From the NCBI GenBank assembly GCA_027484445.1, contig JAIXSY010000015.1, positions 1 through 61,849 on the forward strand: a stretch of DNA of 61,849 nucleotides. Reading direction: 5' to 3'. This stretch comes from Verrucomicrobiaceae bacterium (lineage in GTDB: Bacteria; Verrucomicrobiota; Verrucomicrobiia; Verrucomicrobiales; Verrucomicrobiaceae). Position numbers and translations under genes: made by a program. Shown piece after piece: positions 35,631 through 44,421 of this stretch. Position 1 is the stretch's first letter, and every line of letters starts with the position of its first letter. Below the pieces are notes generated by a model that was given only the letters and a program-made list of their open reading frames with translations, did no database searches and was not told the origin of the DNA.

Positions 35631-36533
35631 ATGAAAGCTTTGTTTCTGCCTCTGCTCTGTCTCTGGATCACGAGTTCCGCCACTGCGGCGGTAAAAGTGG
35701 CCACTCTGCACCCGATCTTGGCGGACCTCGCCCGTCAGGTCGGAGGTGAGCATGTGCAGGTCGTGGAAGTGCTAAAGGCCGGTGGAGACGTGCATCACTT
35801 TGAGCCCGCCGCGCGCGACATAGCCGCCATGCGGGGGTCTGTGCTGCTTTTGGCCATGGGCAAGCACCTGGAAACCTACCTAGACAAGCTGCGTGACAGC
35901 CTCGGCTCTGGCGTGAAAGTCGTGGAAGTGGGCCGCCCGATCCCCTCCCTGAAGCTCGACCCCTCTCAGGAAGTCTTTGTGTGCTGCCCCCATCATTCTC
36001 ACAGCAGCATCGATCCACACTGGTGGCACAGTGCGGAAAACATGAAGCGTGCCGCCCGGGTCCTGGCGGATGAGTTTGCCGCTGTTGATCCGGCGCATGA
36101 AGACACCTACACGGCAGCTGCCAAAGCGGCCTCGAAGCGCTTCGATGAGTTGAAGCGCTGGGCTCAGCAGCAAATCAGCAGCATCCCCAGGTCAGATCGG
36201 AAGCTGGTGACCGCCCACGCTGCCTTTGGCTACTTCTGCAAGGAGTTCGGTTTCAAAAGCGTGCCCGTCTTGGGTATCGGACGCAGTGATGATGCCTCGC
36301 CCCAATACATCGCCCAGACGATTCAGATCATTCGCGATCAAAAAATCCGTGCGGTCTTTCCTGAGGATCAAGCCAATCCGAAGGTGCTGACGGAGATCGT
36401 GCGCAGCACAGGAGTCACGCTCGGCGAACCCCTGGTCGCTGACGGCACCGCCGTGGATGCCCATACGTTTGAGAGCATGATCGGCCACAACGTGCGTGCC
36501 ATCGTCGCGGCGCTAAAGCCCGTGGCCCCCTGA
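35631..36533 (+). CDS. ZnuA-like metal ABC transporter substrate-binding protein
   Basis: 300 aa with a signal peptide (about residues 1-19). It is a periplasmic binding protein of the cluster A-I type, for Zn or Mn. Ligand His residues are visible in VHHFEPAARD, DPHWWHS and TAHAAFGYF, and an acidic site in VFPEDQANPK. A short His/Ser loop (PHHSHSS) is in the position of the family's His-rich loop. No ABC ATPase or permease of this system follows; the next gene is on the other strand. Zinc is more likely than manganese because of the His content, but this is inference. Confidence 0.87.
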   Translation: MKALFLPLLCLWITSSATAAVKVATLHPILADLARQVGGEHVQVVEVLKAGGDVHHFEPAARDIAAMRGSVLLLAMGKHLETYLDKLRDSLGSGVKVVEVGRPIPSLKLDPSQEVFVCCPHHSHSSIDPHWWHSAENMKRAARVLADEFAAVDPAHEDTYTAAAKAASKRFDELKRWAQQQISSIPRSDRKLVTAHAAFGYFCKEFGFKSVPVLGIGRSDDASPQYIAQTIQIIRDQKIRAVFPEDQANPKVLTEIVRSTGVTLGEPLVADGTAVDAHTFESMIGHNVRAIVAALKPVAP

Positions 36534-36536
36534 TCC

Positions 36537-37208
36537 TTAGGGCTGAGTTTCCAAAACGACTGCGTCAGCCGTCACCGTGACCTTTTTCACGGCTCTCAGC
36601 GCGGGGCCAAACGCCTCCATTTTCTGATACGGCGCTAGCCACGTCCAGGCACCCATGCCGCTGACAAATCCCTCGGCCACCACTTTGCCAGGCACGTCCA
36701 CAGCGGCCACTCGAGCATCGAGCCCGAGGTCGTGGAGGAAGAGTTCCAACGCAGCTTCGCCATTCAGATAGCGCTTTTTGTTTTCCCAGAATTTGATGTG
36801 ATTCATCGGCAGGCTGACCTTCCCGACCACTTGGTTTTTTTCGGGAATGAATCGCACAAAGCGGATCATGTCCCGGTAGCTGCCGTAGCCACTGTCAGGA
36901 GCCAGGAGGAGCAGGCCATTGAGATCGGCCATCGTCAGATTCAGGCTTGCCTTTTGACCGGAGGTCGCGGCCTTGGCAAAGGTCTCAAGGCGGCTGGTCA
37001 ACTCTGCACGAGCAGGCTCAGTCAGTTCGATCGTCGAAAGAGTGACCGGCTGTTCCTCAGCGAATTGGGCGATGGCCTTGTCCTGTGAAAGCAGAGACCA
37101 ACCGCTCCAGGCGATGATTCCTAAAAAAATCAAACCTGCCATGAACATGATGAAGCAGCCATAGAAGGGATTGAAATCAGCAGTGGGGACTTTTTCGACT
37201 TTTGCCAT
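36537..37208 (-). CDS. Uncharacterised single-pass membrane protein
   Basis: 223 aa from the ATG at 37208 (MAKVEKVPTADF); an upstream frame is unlikely. One membrane segment (about 17-44, FYGCFIMFMAGLIFLGIIAW) leaves a ~180-residue soluble domain, probably outside the cytosol. That domain has helix (ARAELTSRLETFAKAA) and strand pattern but no recognised family. It includes LNLTMADLNGLLLL and YGSYRDMIRFVRFIPEKN. The gene is convergent with the ZnuA-like gene and divergent from nusA. Function is unknown. Confidence 0.7.
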   Translation of the reverse strand: MAKVEKVPTADFNPFYGCFIMFMAGLIFLGIIAWSGWSLLSQDKAIAQFAEEQPVTLSTIELTEPARAELTSRLETFAKAATSGQKASLNLTMADLNGLLLLAPDSGYGSYRDMIRFVRFIPEKNQVVGKVSLPMNHIKFWENKKRYLNGEAALELFLHDLGLDARVAAVDVPGKVVAEGFVSGMGAWTWLAPYQKMEAFGPALRAVKKVTVTADAVVLETQP

Positions 37209-37296
37209 GGAGCGAGCAGAGAACAGAGAAACGAACGTGGAGCAAGCTGCCCGTCCGAATTGGCGCAATCCGCAGCGCATGACGGTCTGAAAGCTT

Positions 37297-37325
37297 TTGG
37301 ACTGCGTCGGAGAAGCTTCTAAAAT
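37297..37325 (+). promoter_or_regulatory. Sigma-70-type promoter of nusA-infB-rbfA
   Basis: TTGGAC (37297-37302) and TAAAAT (37320-37325) are separated by 17 bases, a near-consensus housekeeping promoter. Transcription would start near 37332, leaving a leader of about 110 bases before the nusA ATG. No other gene on this strand lies between the ZnuA-like gene and nusA. Confidence 0.65.
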
Positions 37326-37338
37326 CAGCTTGCTGATT
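37323..37338. promoter_or_regulatory. Inverted repeat over the nusA -10 and start site
   Basis: AATCAGC and GCTGATT flank a TT centre. The repeat overlaps the -10 element and start site of the predicted nusA promoter. It could be an operator, or fold at the 5' end of the transcript. Confidence 0.35.
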
Positions 37339-37393
37339 CTTCGGCTCGCACTACTTTAGCAACTTCCTTTCCCGGGCCAGTTTGTAACATCGC

Positions 37394-37422
37394 GAGAGTG
37401 GGGTGCGCCCCGCTCTCTTTTT
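37394..37422 (+). terminator. Terminator-like hairpin in the nusA leader (possible attenuator)
   Basis: GAGAGTGGGG pairs with CCCCGCTCTC (one G-T pair) around TGCG, followed directly by TTTTT. It ends 22 bases before the nusA ATG and after the predicted promoter. The neighbouring upstream gene is on the opposite strand. The hairpin therefore sits in the path of nusA transcription and could attenuate it. Confidence 0.8.
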
Positions 37423-37444
37423 GTCTGGGGATGGAACGATTTTT

Positions 37445-38704
37445 ATGACCTCGGAACTCAAAGCATTATTCGACTACTACGAGAGGGAGAAAGGCATCGA
37501 CCGTGATCGCATGGTCGAGGTGCTCTCCCAAGCCCTTCTCGCGGCCTCGAAGAAGAGCATCGGACCCGCGCGTGAGCTGCGCATCGAAATTAATCCTGAC
37601 AAAGGCACCATCAAGGCCTTTGCCAAACTCATCGCTGTTGAAAAAGTCTCCAATCCTTTCGAAGAAATCTCCCTGGAGAAGGCCCTGAAGCGCAAAAAAG
37701 ACGCACAGCTGGGAGATGAGATCGAGCTCGAAGTCACGCCGCAAAACATGGGCCGTATCGCGGCCCAGACGGCGAAGCAGACCATGATGCAACGCGTGCG
37801 CATGGCAGAAAAAGAGAACCTCTACGATGAGTTCAAGGACCGCACAGGAGACGTGGTGAATGGAACGATTCGCCGATTCGACAAGAGCGATGTCGTTGTG
37901 GATCTCGGTAAATTTGAAGGGGTCATGCCAAACAAAGAGCGCGTGCCGACGGAAGAATACACCATCGGTGATCGCATGCGGTTTTACGTGAAAGCTGTCG
38001 AGAAAGAAGGTGCTCGTGGACCAGAGATCGTGCTCAGCCGCTCCCATGTGAATTTTGTTCGCCGCCTCTTCGAATTCGAAGTGGCTGAGATCGGCGACCA
38101 TACCGTGGAGATCGCCAGCATCGCCCGTGAGCCCGGCTACCGCACCAAAGTGGCCGTGCACAGCGGTGACAAAAAGGTCGATCCTGTCGGTGCCTGCGTC
38201 GGTCTGAAGGGCAATCGCGTCAAAAACATCGTCCGTGAGTTGAACAACGAGAAGGTGGACATCATCGCCTGGTCTCCTGACCCAGTCGAGTTCATCAAGA
38301 AGGCGCTGGAGCCTGTGAAAGTCGTCAGCATACAGGTCTCTCCAGACAAAAAGGCTGCTCGCCTGACCGTCCGTGAAGAAGATCTCTCCAAAGCCATCGG
38401 ACGCCGTGGTCAAAACGCTCGCCTGACCTCTCGCCTCGTGGGCATGGAGTTGCAGATCGAGCGCGATGAGCACGCTGAGGAAGTCTTTGAAGGTCAAATG
38501 GACCACGCCGCTCAGGACCTCGTGAAGGCCGTGGGCATCAATCTCGAAACCGCCCGCAAGTTGGTCATGGGAGGCATGGGCGACCTCCAGGTTCTTCGTC
38601 AAGTTGAAGTTGAGGATGTCATTGATGCCCTCGCAGGTGACGAATTGCTCGGACGCCAAGTGTTCGAGCGCATCCAGTCTTACACCCCCACCCGTGGAGA
38701 GTAG
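37445..38704 (+). CDS. nusA: Transcription termination/antitermination protein NusA
   Basis: 419 aa from the ATG at 37445. NusA binds RNA polymerase and RNA and controls pausing, termination and antitermination. The N-terminal domain has VEVLSQALLAASKK. The S1 domain follows (VVNGTIRRFDKSDVVVDLGKF). KH domains show DPVGACVGLKGNRVKNIV and AIGRRGQNARLTS. A C-terminal helical repeat covers about residues 355-415. It starts the nusA-infB-rbfA cluster. rimP, usual before nusA, is absent. Its own leader carries a terminator-like hairpin, which would allow autoregulation. Confidence 0.96.
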   Translation: MTSELKALFDYYEREKGIDRDRMVEVLSQALLAASKKSIGPARELRIEINPDKGTIKAFAKLIAVEKVSNPFEEISLEKALKRKKDAQLGDEIELEVTPQNMGRIAAQTAKQTMMQRVRMAEKENLYDEFKDRTGDVVNGTIRRFDKSDVVVDLGKFEGVMPNKERVPTEEYTIGDRMRFYVKAVEKEGARGPEIVLSRSHVNFVRRLFEFEVAEIGDHTVEIASIAREPGYRTKVAVHSGDKKVDPVGACVGLKGNRVKNIVRELNNEKVDIIAWSPDPVEFIKKALEPVKVVSIQVSPDKKAARLTVREEDLSKAIGRRGQNARLTSRLVGMELQIERDEHAEEVFEGQMDHAAQDLVKAVGINLETARKLVMGGMGDLQVLRQVEVEDVIDALAGDELLGRQVFERIQSYTPTRGE

Positions 38705-38785
38705 CCATGAGCCTCTCTCCCCCCATCTTTCTTTCCCTTTCCCCGACAGCTCTTCCTGACGCTCTCCAGACGCTCATTTCCACTC

Positions 38786-41086
38786 ATGCCTCCCCGTTCC
38801 TCCTCATCGAAAACCAGCAAAGACACCCCCGGCAGCGAAGTCGCTGAACCGGAAGTGCTGGAGAGCGCCTCTACGCCTAAAAAGGCGAAAAAGAAGGAGG
38901 TGCTCTCGCTGATCGACGACGAGAAACCCGCCAAGACCAAAGTCACCCGCAAGGAAGGTAGCGTCCTGCCAAGTCTTGGAGCCAAACCAGCTCCTGCCCC
39001 AGAGGTGCCAGCGCCGACACCCGCTGCTGAAAATGCTGAACCCGAGCCTGCCAAGAAGACGGTCGATGACCAAAAGAAAGAAGCTCTGAACCTCTTTGAA
39101 GAAGAGGAAAAACCCAAGGTGAAGCGCCCGCGCCCGACGGAAGCCGTGGCCGTCACCGCTTTTCCTCCCATTTCCAAGCTGAAAGACGCAGGTCCAGTGG
39201 CTGGCCCCGTGGTGGCTCCTGTCATTGCCGTGGCTCCACCGCCCAAACCTCCTGCCCCTGAGGCACCACCAGCGGATTTCGAAGTCAATGAGGCCGGGGA
39301 AAAGATCATCCACCTGAAGCCACCCGTCATCGTCAAGGACCTCGCGGAAAAGATGGGACTGCGCCCCTTCAAGGTCATCGCAGATCTGATCAACCTGAAA
39401 GTCTTTGTCGCCAATGCTGACAAGGCCATCGAGCTAGATGTGGCCGAGAAGGTCTGTGAAAAGCACGGGTTCCGTCTGGAGCGGGAAAAGCGTGAAAAAG
39501 GTGGCGGTGTTCACAAGGTCGAAGAAGTCATCGTCGAGCCAGCCGCGCAGATCGTTGAAGAAGTGGCCGAGGAAAAACTCGAACTTCGCGCGCCGATCAT
39601 CACCTTCATGGGGCACGTGGATCATGGCAAAACATCACTGCTGGATGCCATCCGCAAAACGCAGGTCACGAATGGCGAGGCAGGCGGCATTACCCAACAC
39701 ATCGGGGCCTATTCCGTCTTCCACGATGGCAAGCCGATCACTTTCATCGACACCCCTGGTCACGCCGCATTCTCTGGCATGAGAGCTCGTGGAGCCAATG
39801 TCACGGACATCGTCGTGCTCATCATCGCGGCGGACGACGGCATCATGCCGCAGACTCGTGAGGCGCTGAATCATGCCAAAGCCTCAGACGTGCAGCTCAT
39901 GGTTGCTATCAACAAATGTGACCTTCCGGCAGCAAACATCATGCGGGTGAAATCCCAGCTTCAAGATGCAGGCCTCATGCCGGTGGATTGGGGTGGTGAC
40001 ATCGAAGTCATGGAAGTCTCCGCCCGCACAGGCGCAGGCATTGACAACCTCCTCGAAACCATGGCTTTGCAGGCGGAAGTTCTCGAACTCAAAGCTGATC
40101 CGAAAGCTCCACCGCGTGCCACCATCATCGAATCCAGCATGGTGCCTGGCAAAGGCCCTGTCGCCACCGTGATCGTGCGTCAAGGCACGCTGAAAGTCGG
40201 GCAGCCTTTCATCTGTGGCCCCCACTGGGGCAAGACCAAGGCACTGCTCAACGATCGCGGCCAAGCCGTCAAAGAAGTTCGTCCAGGCATGCCAGTTGAG
40301 GTGGTCGGCTTCAGCGACATGCCTCGTGTCGGTGATGAAGTCGTCGTCATGGAAAGCGAGCGCGTCGTCAAGAAATTGAGCGAAGAGCGTCAAGAAGAAA
40401 TGCGCCAATCCAAGCTCGTGACTCGCCGTCGTGCGACCATGGAGGATCTCTTTGCCAACATTGAAGAAGGTCAGAAAAAGGTCTTCAAGGTGGTGCTCAA
40501 GACGGACGTACACGGATCGCTGGAAGCCATCACCAAGTGCCTCGAAGAAATCGAGAGCGACAAGATCAACCTGCGCATCCTCCACAGTGACGTCGGTCCG
40601 ATCAATGAGTCGGACATTCTCTTGGCGTCTGGCTCAGATGCCATCGTCATTGGCTTCAACACCAAGACCGAGAACAAAGCTTTGGCGACAGCCAAGCGTG
40701 AAGGAGTGCAGATCAAGCTTTACTCCATCATCTACGAATTGATCGATCAGGTGAAGGAAGCCATGACTGGCATGCTGGATCCGCTGACGCGTGAGAAGGT
40801 CCTGGGCCACGCTAAGGTGAAGCAGGTCTTCAAGGTCCAGAAAGGCTGGGTCGGTGGTTCTCAGGTCATCGACGGCCGCATCGACCGCAAGCAGCGCGCT
40901 CGTGTGCTGCGCGATGGTCAGCCAGTTTACGATGGTGCCATCGAAACGCTGCGCCGCTTCCAAGACGAAGTCCCCGAAGTGCGCAATGGCCTCGAGTGTG
41001 GTATCAAGCTCCAAGGCTTCTCCGACTATGAAGAAGGCGACATCATCGAGTGCTATGAGCTCGAAAAAATCGCCCAGGCTCTGTAA
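38786..41086 (+). CDS. infB: Translation initiation factor IF-2
   Basis: 766 aa. IF-2 is the GTPase that brings initiator tRNA to the ribosome. The N-terminal ~190 residues are disordered and rich in Lys, Glu, Pro and Ala. An IF2-N domain follows (KPPVIVKDLAEKMGL). The G domain begins with FMGHVDHGKTSLLD (about residues 274-287), then DTPGHAAF and NKCD. Domains 2 to 4 end with VRNGLECGIKLQGFSDY. It lies 81 bases after nusA and 74 before rbfA. The length is normal. Confidence 0.97.
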   Translation: MPPRSSSSKTSKDTPGSEVAEPEVLESASTPKKAKKKEVLSLIDDEKPAKTKVTRKEGSVLPSLGAKPAPAPEVPAPTPAAENAEPEPAKKTVDDQKKEALNLFEEEEKPKVKRPRPTEAVAVTAFPPISKLKDAGPVAGPVVAPVIAVAPPPKPPAPEAPPADFEVNEAGEKIIHLKPPVIVKDLAEKMGLRPFKVIADLINLKVFVANADKAIELDVAEKVCEKHGFRLEREKREKGGGVHKVEEVIVEPAAQIVEEVAEEKLELRAPIITFMGHVDHGKTSLLDAIRKTQVTNGEAGGITQHIGAYSVFHDGKPITFIDTPGHAAFSGMRARGANVTDIVVLIIAADDGIMPQTREALNHAKASDVQLMVAINKCDLPAANIMRVKSQLQDAGLMPVDWGGDIEVMEVSARTGAGIDNLLETMALQAEVLELKADPKAPPRATIIESSMVPGKGPVATVIVRQGTLKVGQPFICGPHWGKTKALLNDRGQAVKEVRPGMPVEVVGFSDMPRVGDEVVVMESERVVKKLSEERQEEMRQSKLVTRRRATMEDLFANIEEGQKKVFKVVLKTDVHGSLEAITKCLEEIESDKINLRILHSDVGPINESDILLASGSDAIVIGFNTKTENKALATAKREGVQIKLYSIIYELIDQVKEAMTGMLDPLTREKVLGHAKVKQVFKVQKGWVGGSQVIDGRIDRKQRARVLRDGQPVYDGAIETLRRFQDEVPEVRNGLECGIKLQGFSDYEEGDIIECYELEKIAQAL

Positions 41087-41160
41087 TCCAATTCACGTGC
41101 TTGGTTGGCTGGCGATGACAGCATTCATCACCCGCTAGCTTGGCGTTTCTTTTTTCTCTT

Positions 41161-41544
41161 ATGTCCCAGCGCCTTGATCGAGTGAACGAACTCATGAAAC
41201 GAGAGCTCAGTGCCGTGCTTGAGCGCTACTACCGTTTCGATGGCATCGTGCTGACCATTCATGATGTCGTCACGGCACCTGATCTGCGTCAAGCCAGCGT
41301 CTGGGTCGGCATCTTGGGACGTGCTCGGGATGAAGAAGAGGTCATCGAGAAACTGAACCGAGAAAAAGGAGCCATTCAGCGTGAGCTCTACAAGCGCGTG
41401 AAGCTCAAGCACAGTCCTCAGCTGTTGTTCCGTCTCGACAAAACCGTCGAGCGCGCCGTCAGCCTGATCAATACCTTGGATAGCCTGCCGCCACCACTCC
41501 CTGATGAAGAGCCGCCCGCTTCGACTGAAGCCAAGGCAGACTAA
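41161..41544 (+). CDS. rbfA: Ribosome-binding factor A
   Basis: 127 aa from the ATG at 41161 (MSQRLDRVNELMK). RbfA is a KH-like factor that matures 30S subunits. The N-terminal helix RVNELMKRELSAVL and the LTIHDVVTAPDLRQASVWV segment are typical. A Pro/Glu-rich C-terminal tail (PPPLPDEEPPAS) is not conserved. It completes the nusA-infB-rbfA order. Confidence 0.93.
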   Translation: MSQRLDRVNELMKRELSAVLERYYRFDGIVLTIHDVVTAPDLRQASVWVGILGRARDEEEVIEKLNREKGAIQRELYKRVKLKHSPQLLFRLDKTVERAVSLINTLDSLPPPLPDEEPPASTEAKAD

Positions 41545-41636
41545 GCTCATCCCGCGTCAGGCTTGCGTTTCTTGGACTCGGCGGCGTATGATGTCGGTGG
41601 AGATACGTTTTCGTTTCTTGTCGATCCTTCCTGCCC

Positions 41637-42404
41637 GTGACTGCTGTTGATCCACGCTCTGCTTTTCTCCGATCTTTGGCTGATGACAGCCAGTTTTATC
41701 GGATGTTTGATCATCTGCCGGGTATCTCTTTTTTTGCCAAAAATCGTCGCTTCCAGCTCATGTGTGCCAACCGGCATTTCATCGAAACGATGGGCTTCAA
41801 GGAGGAGGCAGACATCGTTGGCAAAGATGACTTTGCGCTTTTTCCTCCGCGCTTGGCAGAAAATTTTCGCCGCGATGACGAGGAAATTTTCCGCACGGGA
41901 GAGGCCAAGCCAAACATCGTGGAGCTGTTTTTCAACCCACAGGGCATTCCAGATTGGTTCATCACAAACAAGATGCCCCTGCGTGATCGACAGGGGCGCT
42001 TGGCAGGCATCATGGGTATGACTCAGAGTTACGGTCAGGCCATGAAAACTGTACACGCCAGCCATTACATCGAGCAGGCGCTGGGGTTCATCCGCGAGAA
42101 TTTCCGCCGACGTTTGAGCGTCGAGGAACTGGCGGCGCAGGTCCACCTGAGCCCGCGGCAGTTACACCGCAAATTTGTCGAGACTTTTGGCTGCAGTCCG
42201 CAGACCTTCATCATGAAGCTGCGTGTGCAAGCCGCCTGTGAAGCTCTGCAGCATGAGGATGCCCAGATCAGCCAAGTGGCAGCAGACTTGGGCTTTTATG
42301 ACCAAAGCGGCTTTACCCAGCACTTCCACAAGCATGTGGGGGTCACGCCCCTGAAGTATCAGCGCCGCTTTCGGTTAGGCATCGCCCAGCATCATTATCG
42401 TTGA
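41637..42404 (+). CDS. PAS domain and AraC-type transcription regulator
   Basis: 255 aa from a GTG. The N-terminal ~125 residues are a PAS domain (MFDHLPGISFFAKN, IVGKDDFALFP, RDRQGRLAGIMGM). The C-terminal ~100 residues are an AraC-family pair of helix-turn-helix motifs (RLSVEELAAQVHLSPRQLHRK and ISQVAADLGFYDQSGFTQHF). The protein would sense a small ligand or redox state and control genes locally. Its target is unknown; the convergent dipeptidase gene is the nearest neighbour. Confidence 0.9.
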   Translation: MTAVDPRSAFLRSLADDSQFYRMFDHLPGISFFAKNRRFQLMCANRHFIETMGFKEEADIVGKDDFALFPPRLAENFRRDDEEIFRTGEAKPNIVELFFNPQGIPDWFITNKMPLRDRQGRLAGIMGMTQSYGQAMKTVHASHYIEQALGFIRENFRRRLSVEELAAQVHLSPRQLHRKFVETFGCSPQTFIMKLRVQAACEALQHEDAQISQVAADLGFYDQSGFTQHFHKHVGVTPLKYQRRFRLGIAQHHYR

Positions 42405-42412
42405 GGGCGCGG

Positions 42413-42429
42413 AAGCTGGCCTTCAGCTT
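42413..42429. terminator. Short hairpin between convergent genes
   Basis: AAGCTG pairs with CAGCTT around GCCTT between the regulator and dipeptidase stops. There is no U tract, so it is only a weak candidate for a two-way terminator. Confidence 0.3.
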
Positions 42430-42435
42430 GTGGAC

Positions 42436-43509
42436 TCAGCTCCACGCGCGGCGCAGCAGGTTTAGGTAATTGCCATGCATGATGCCAGCGATGTCGGACT
42501 CGCGGTAGCCGCGTCGTGCCAACAGGTCAGGGATGCGCGCGAGGTCAGCGATGGTGTCGAGATCCACGGGGGTTTGCTCGGTACCGTAGCCTCCATCTAG
42601 GTCGCTGCCGATGCCACTGTGGCAGGCATTTCCTGCAAGCTGACAGATGTGGTCGATGTGATCGCAGATGACATCGAGCTTTAGGCCTGCCTCTTGTGGT
42701 GTCGTCTGGCCACGAACCCAACCTGGGATCATCATCCAGGCATCCAGGACAGCGCCAATCACGGCACCACGGGAGATGAGCGCCTTGATTTGCTCATCGC
42801 TGAATTGACGAACATCAGGCGCAAGTGTGCGGCAGTTGGAGTGGCTGGCCCAGAGCGTGCCTTCGAACAAATCCAGGGCCTCCCAGAAGCTTTCGTCGGA
42901 GAGGTGTGTCACGTCCAGGATCATGCCCAGTCGGCTGATCTCGCGGATGAGATCACGGCCTTCGGGAGTCAGGCCACCGGGTGTGTCATGGCCCATGGCG
43001 TAGCGGCAGCGGCCGTAGTGGGCGGGGCCTATGGCGCGCAGACCCTGCTCCCAGCAGCGCTCCAGATGCGCAGGTGTGCGGATGCTGTCTGCGCCTTCCA
43101 GGCTGAGGATGTAAAAGATGGGCTTCGTCTCGTCTGGCGTGGTGGTGTCGTTCCACACAGCCAGGGCATGTTCCAGTTCGGCCCAATTTCGCACTGGCGA
43201 AAGCTGGCCATCTTCTTCCATGGCTCGATACCAAGCGAGCTGCCCTTGCGTCTCAGCCCAGGCTTGTTCGGGAGACATCCAGTTGGCGATGGGGCTGATG
43301 CCTGGCATGCAGCCGGCAAGCTGCGTTGCTACACAGATGCCGATGCGGGCTTGGCGCATTTCGGGAAAGGCCGTGGTGCCTGCGCCACGTGCTTTTCCGA
43401 CTAGGCCAGCTTCGCGATGGCGAATCTCATGGACGGGCAGTCTCAGGTCGCGGTTGAAGCCGCTCAGGGCATTCAGGCTGAGGTCAAGGTGAGCATCAAA
43501 GATGAGCAT
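42436..43509 (-). CDS. Membrane dipeptidase (peptidase family M19)
   Basis: 357 aa. The family hydrolyses dipeptides with a dinuclear zinc site. The N-terminal DAHLDLS supplies the HxD motif. LEGADSI holds a bridging Glu. LDVTHLSDESFW and WASHSNCR hold His ligands. SGIGSDLDGGYG is the C-terminal metal-site segment. Length matches the family, and no signal peptide is seen, so it is probably cytosolic despite the family name. It ends 31 bases from the convergent regulator gene. Confidence 0.88.
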   Translation of the reverse strand: MLIFDAHLDLSLNALSGFNRDLRLPVHEIRHREAGLVGKARGAGTTAFPEMRQARIGICVATQLAGCMPGISPIANWMSPEQAWAETQGQLAWYRAMEEDGQLSPVRNWAELEHALAVWNDTTTPDETKPIFYILSLEGADSIRTPAHLERCWEQGLRAIGPAHYGRCRYAMGHDTPGGLTPEGRDLIREISRLGMILDVTHLSDESFWEALDLFEGTLWASHSNCRTLAPDVRQFSDEQIKALISRGAVIGAVLDAWMMIPGWVRGQTTPQEAGLKLDVICDHIDHICQLAGNACHSGIGSDLDGGYGTEQTPVDLDTIADLARIPDLLARRGYRESDIAGIMHGNYLNLLRRAWS

Positions 43510-43553
43510 GGAAAAGGGGGCGTTCAGGGTGGAGTTGACTTAGGGCAGGGGCA

Positions 43554-44342
43554 TCAAACGCTGACGCGAAGGGCATAGTGGTCGGCTTTTCGGCTGAGCT
43601 TCACCGGAGCTCCATAGAGTGTGCTGAGGGCTTGGCTGCTGAGCGTGCGTGCTTTGTCTCCTTGGGCTAAAATGGAGCCGTCCTTCAGCAGGAGCACATG
43701 GGTGATGCAGGGCAGGATTTCCTCCACGTGATGCGTGACCATGATCAAGGAAGGTGCCTCCGGCCAAGTACTGATTTCTCCCATCCATGCCAAAAACTGG
43801 TCCCTGGCCACGGGGTCGAGTCCTGCGCAGGGTTCATCAAGGATGAGCACTTCGAACTGTGCCATGAGGGCACGGCAGATGAGTATTTTTTGTTTTTCCC
43901 CCTGCGAGAGCGTAGCCCAGAGCGACTTTTTCAGGTGGCCGCAGCCGGCAGCTTCCATGAGTCCATGAGCCTGTTTTTTTAGGGTGGCTGAGGGCGGCTG
44001 CCAAAGGTTTAGCTTGGCGTCACGACCGCTGGCCACGACATGCAGGATCGGCTCGCCCGGCTCCAGGTAGGTGGTTAGGGTGTTGGTCACCAGTCCCACG
44101 CGCTTCCGCACGGCCCGCCAGTCACTGTTGCCAAAGGTGTCGGTGCCGATTTGAATGAGGCCATCGGTGGCGGGTTCGTAGCCGGTGATCAGGTTGATCA
44201 GGGAGGTTTTGCCGCAGCCGTTTGGCCCAAGCACGCACCAGTGTTGGCCGCGTTGCACCTCCCAGTCGATGCCTTTCAAAATGGAACGGCCGCCGCGGAT
44301 GAAGGTGGCGTTTTGGACTCGGAGCAGGGAGGGGGATGGCAT
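43554..44342 (-). CDS. ABC transporter ATP-binding protein
   Basis: 262 aa from the ATG at 44342 (MPSPSLLRVQ); a further ATG at 44396 is an alternative. Walker A GPNGCGKTSL, signature LSQGEKQK, Walker B VLILDEPCAGLDP and the H-loop VTHHVEE are all present, giving a complete ATPase. No permease or binding protein gene is adjacent. It most resembles soluble ABC ATPases of the ModF/YlmA sort, but the substrate is unknown. It is not placed to serve the ZnuA-like protein 7 kb away. Confidence 0.9.
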   Translation of the reverse strand: MPSPSLLRVQNATFIRGGRSILKGIDWEVQRGQHWCVLGPNGCGKTSLINLITGYEPATDGLIQIGTDTFGNSDWRAVRKRVGLVTNTLTTYLEPGEPILHVVASGRDAKLNLWQPPSATLKKQAHGLMEAAGCGHLKKSLWATLSQGEKQKILICRALMAQFEVLILDEPCAGLDPVARDQFLAWMGEISTWPEAPSLIMVTHHVEEILPCITHVLLLKDGSILAQGDKARTLSSQALSTLYGAPVKLSRKADHYALRVSV

Positions 44343-44421
44343 GGTGAGTAGGCGCAGACTTGAACAAGGCTCCAGGCTTGTCTTGTGATTTTCCATCGGC
44401 GGTTTAGACAGCGCACTCCCG

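Noticed and set aside
37466..38659. 397-codon minus-strand frame opposite nusA
   Set aside because: Shadow of nusA, with no recognised family.
43554..44342. ABC ATPase as the missing partner of the ZnuA-like protein
   Set aside because: It lies 7 kb away on the other strand, has no permease beside it, and resembles soluble ABC ATPases more than ZnuC.
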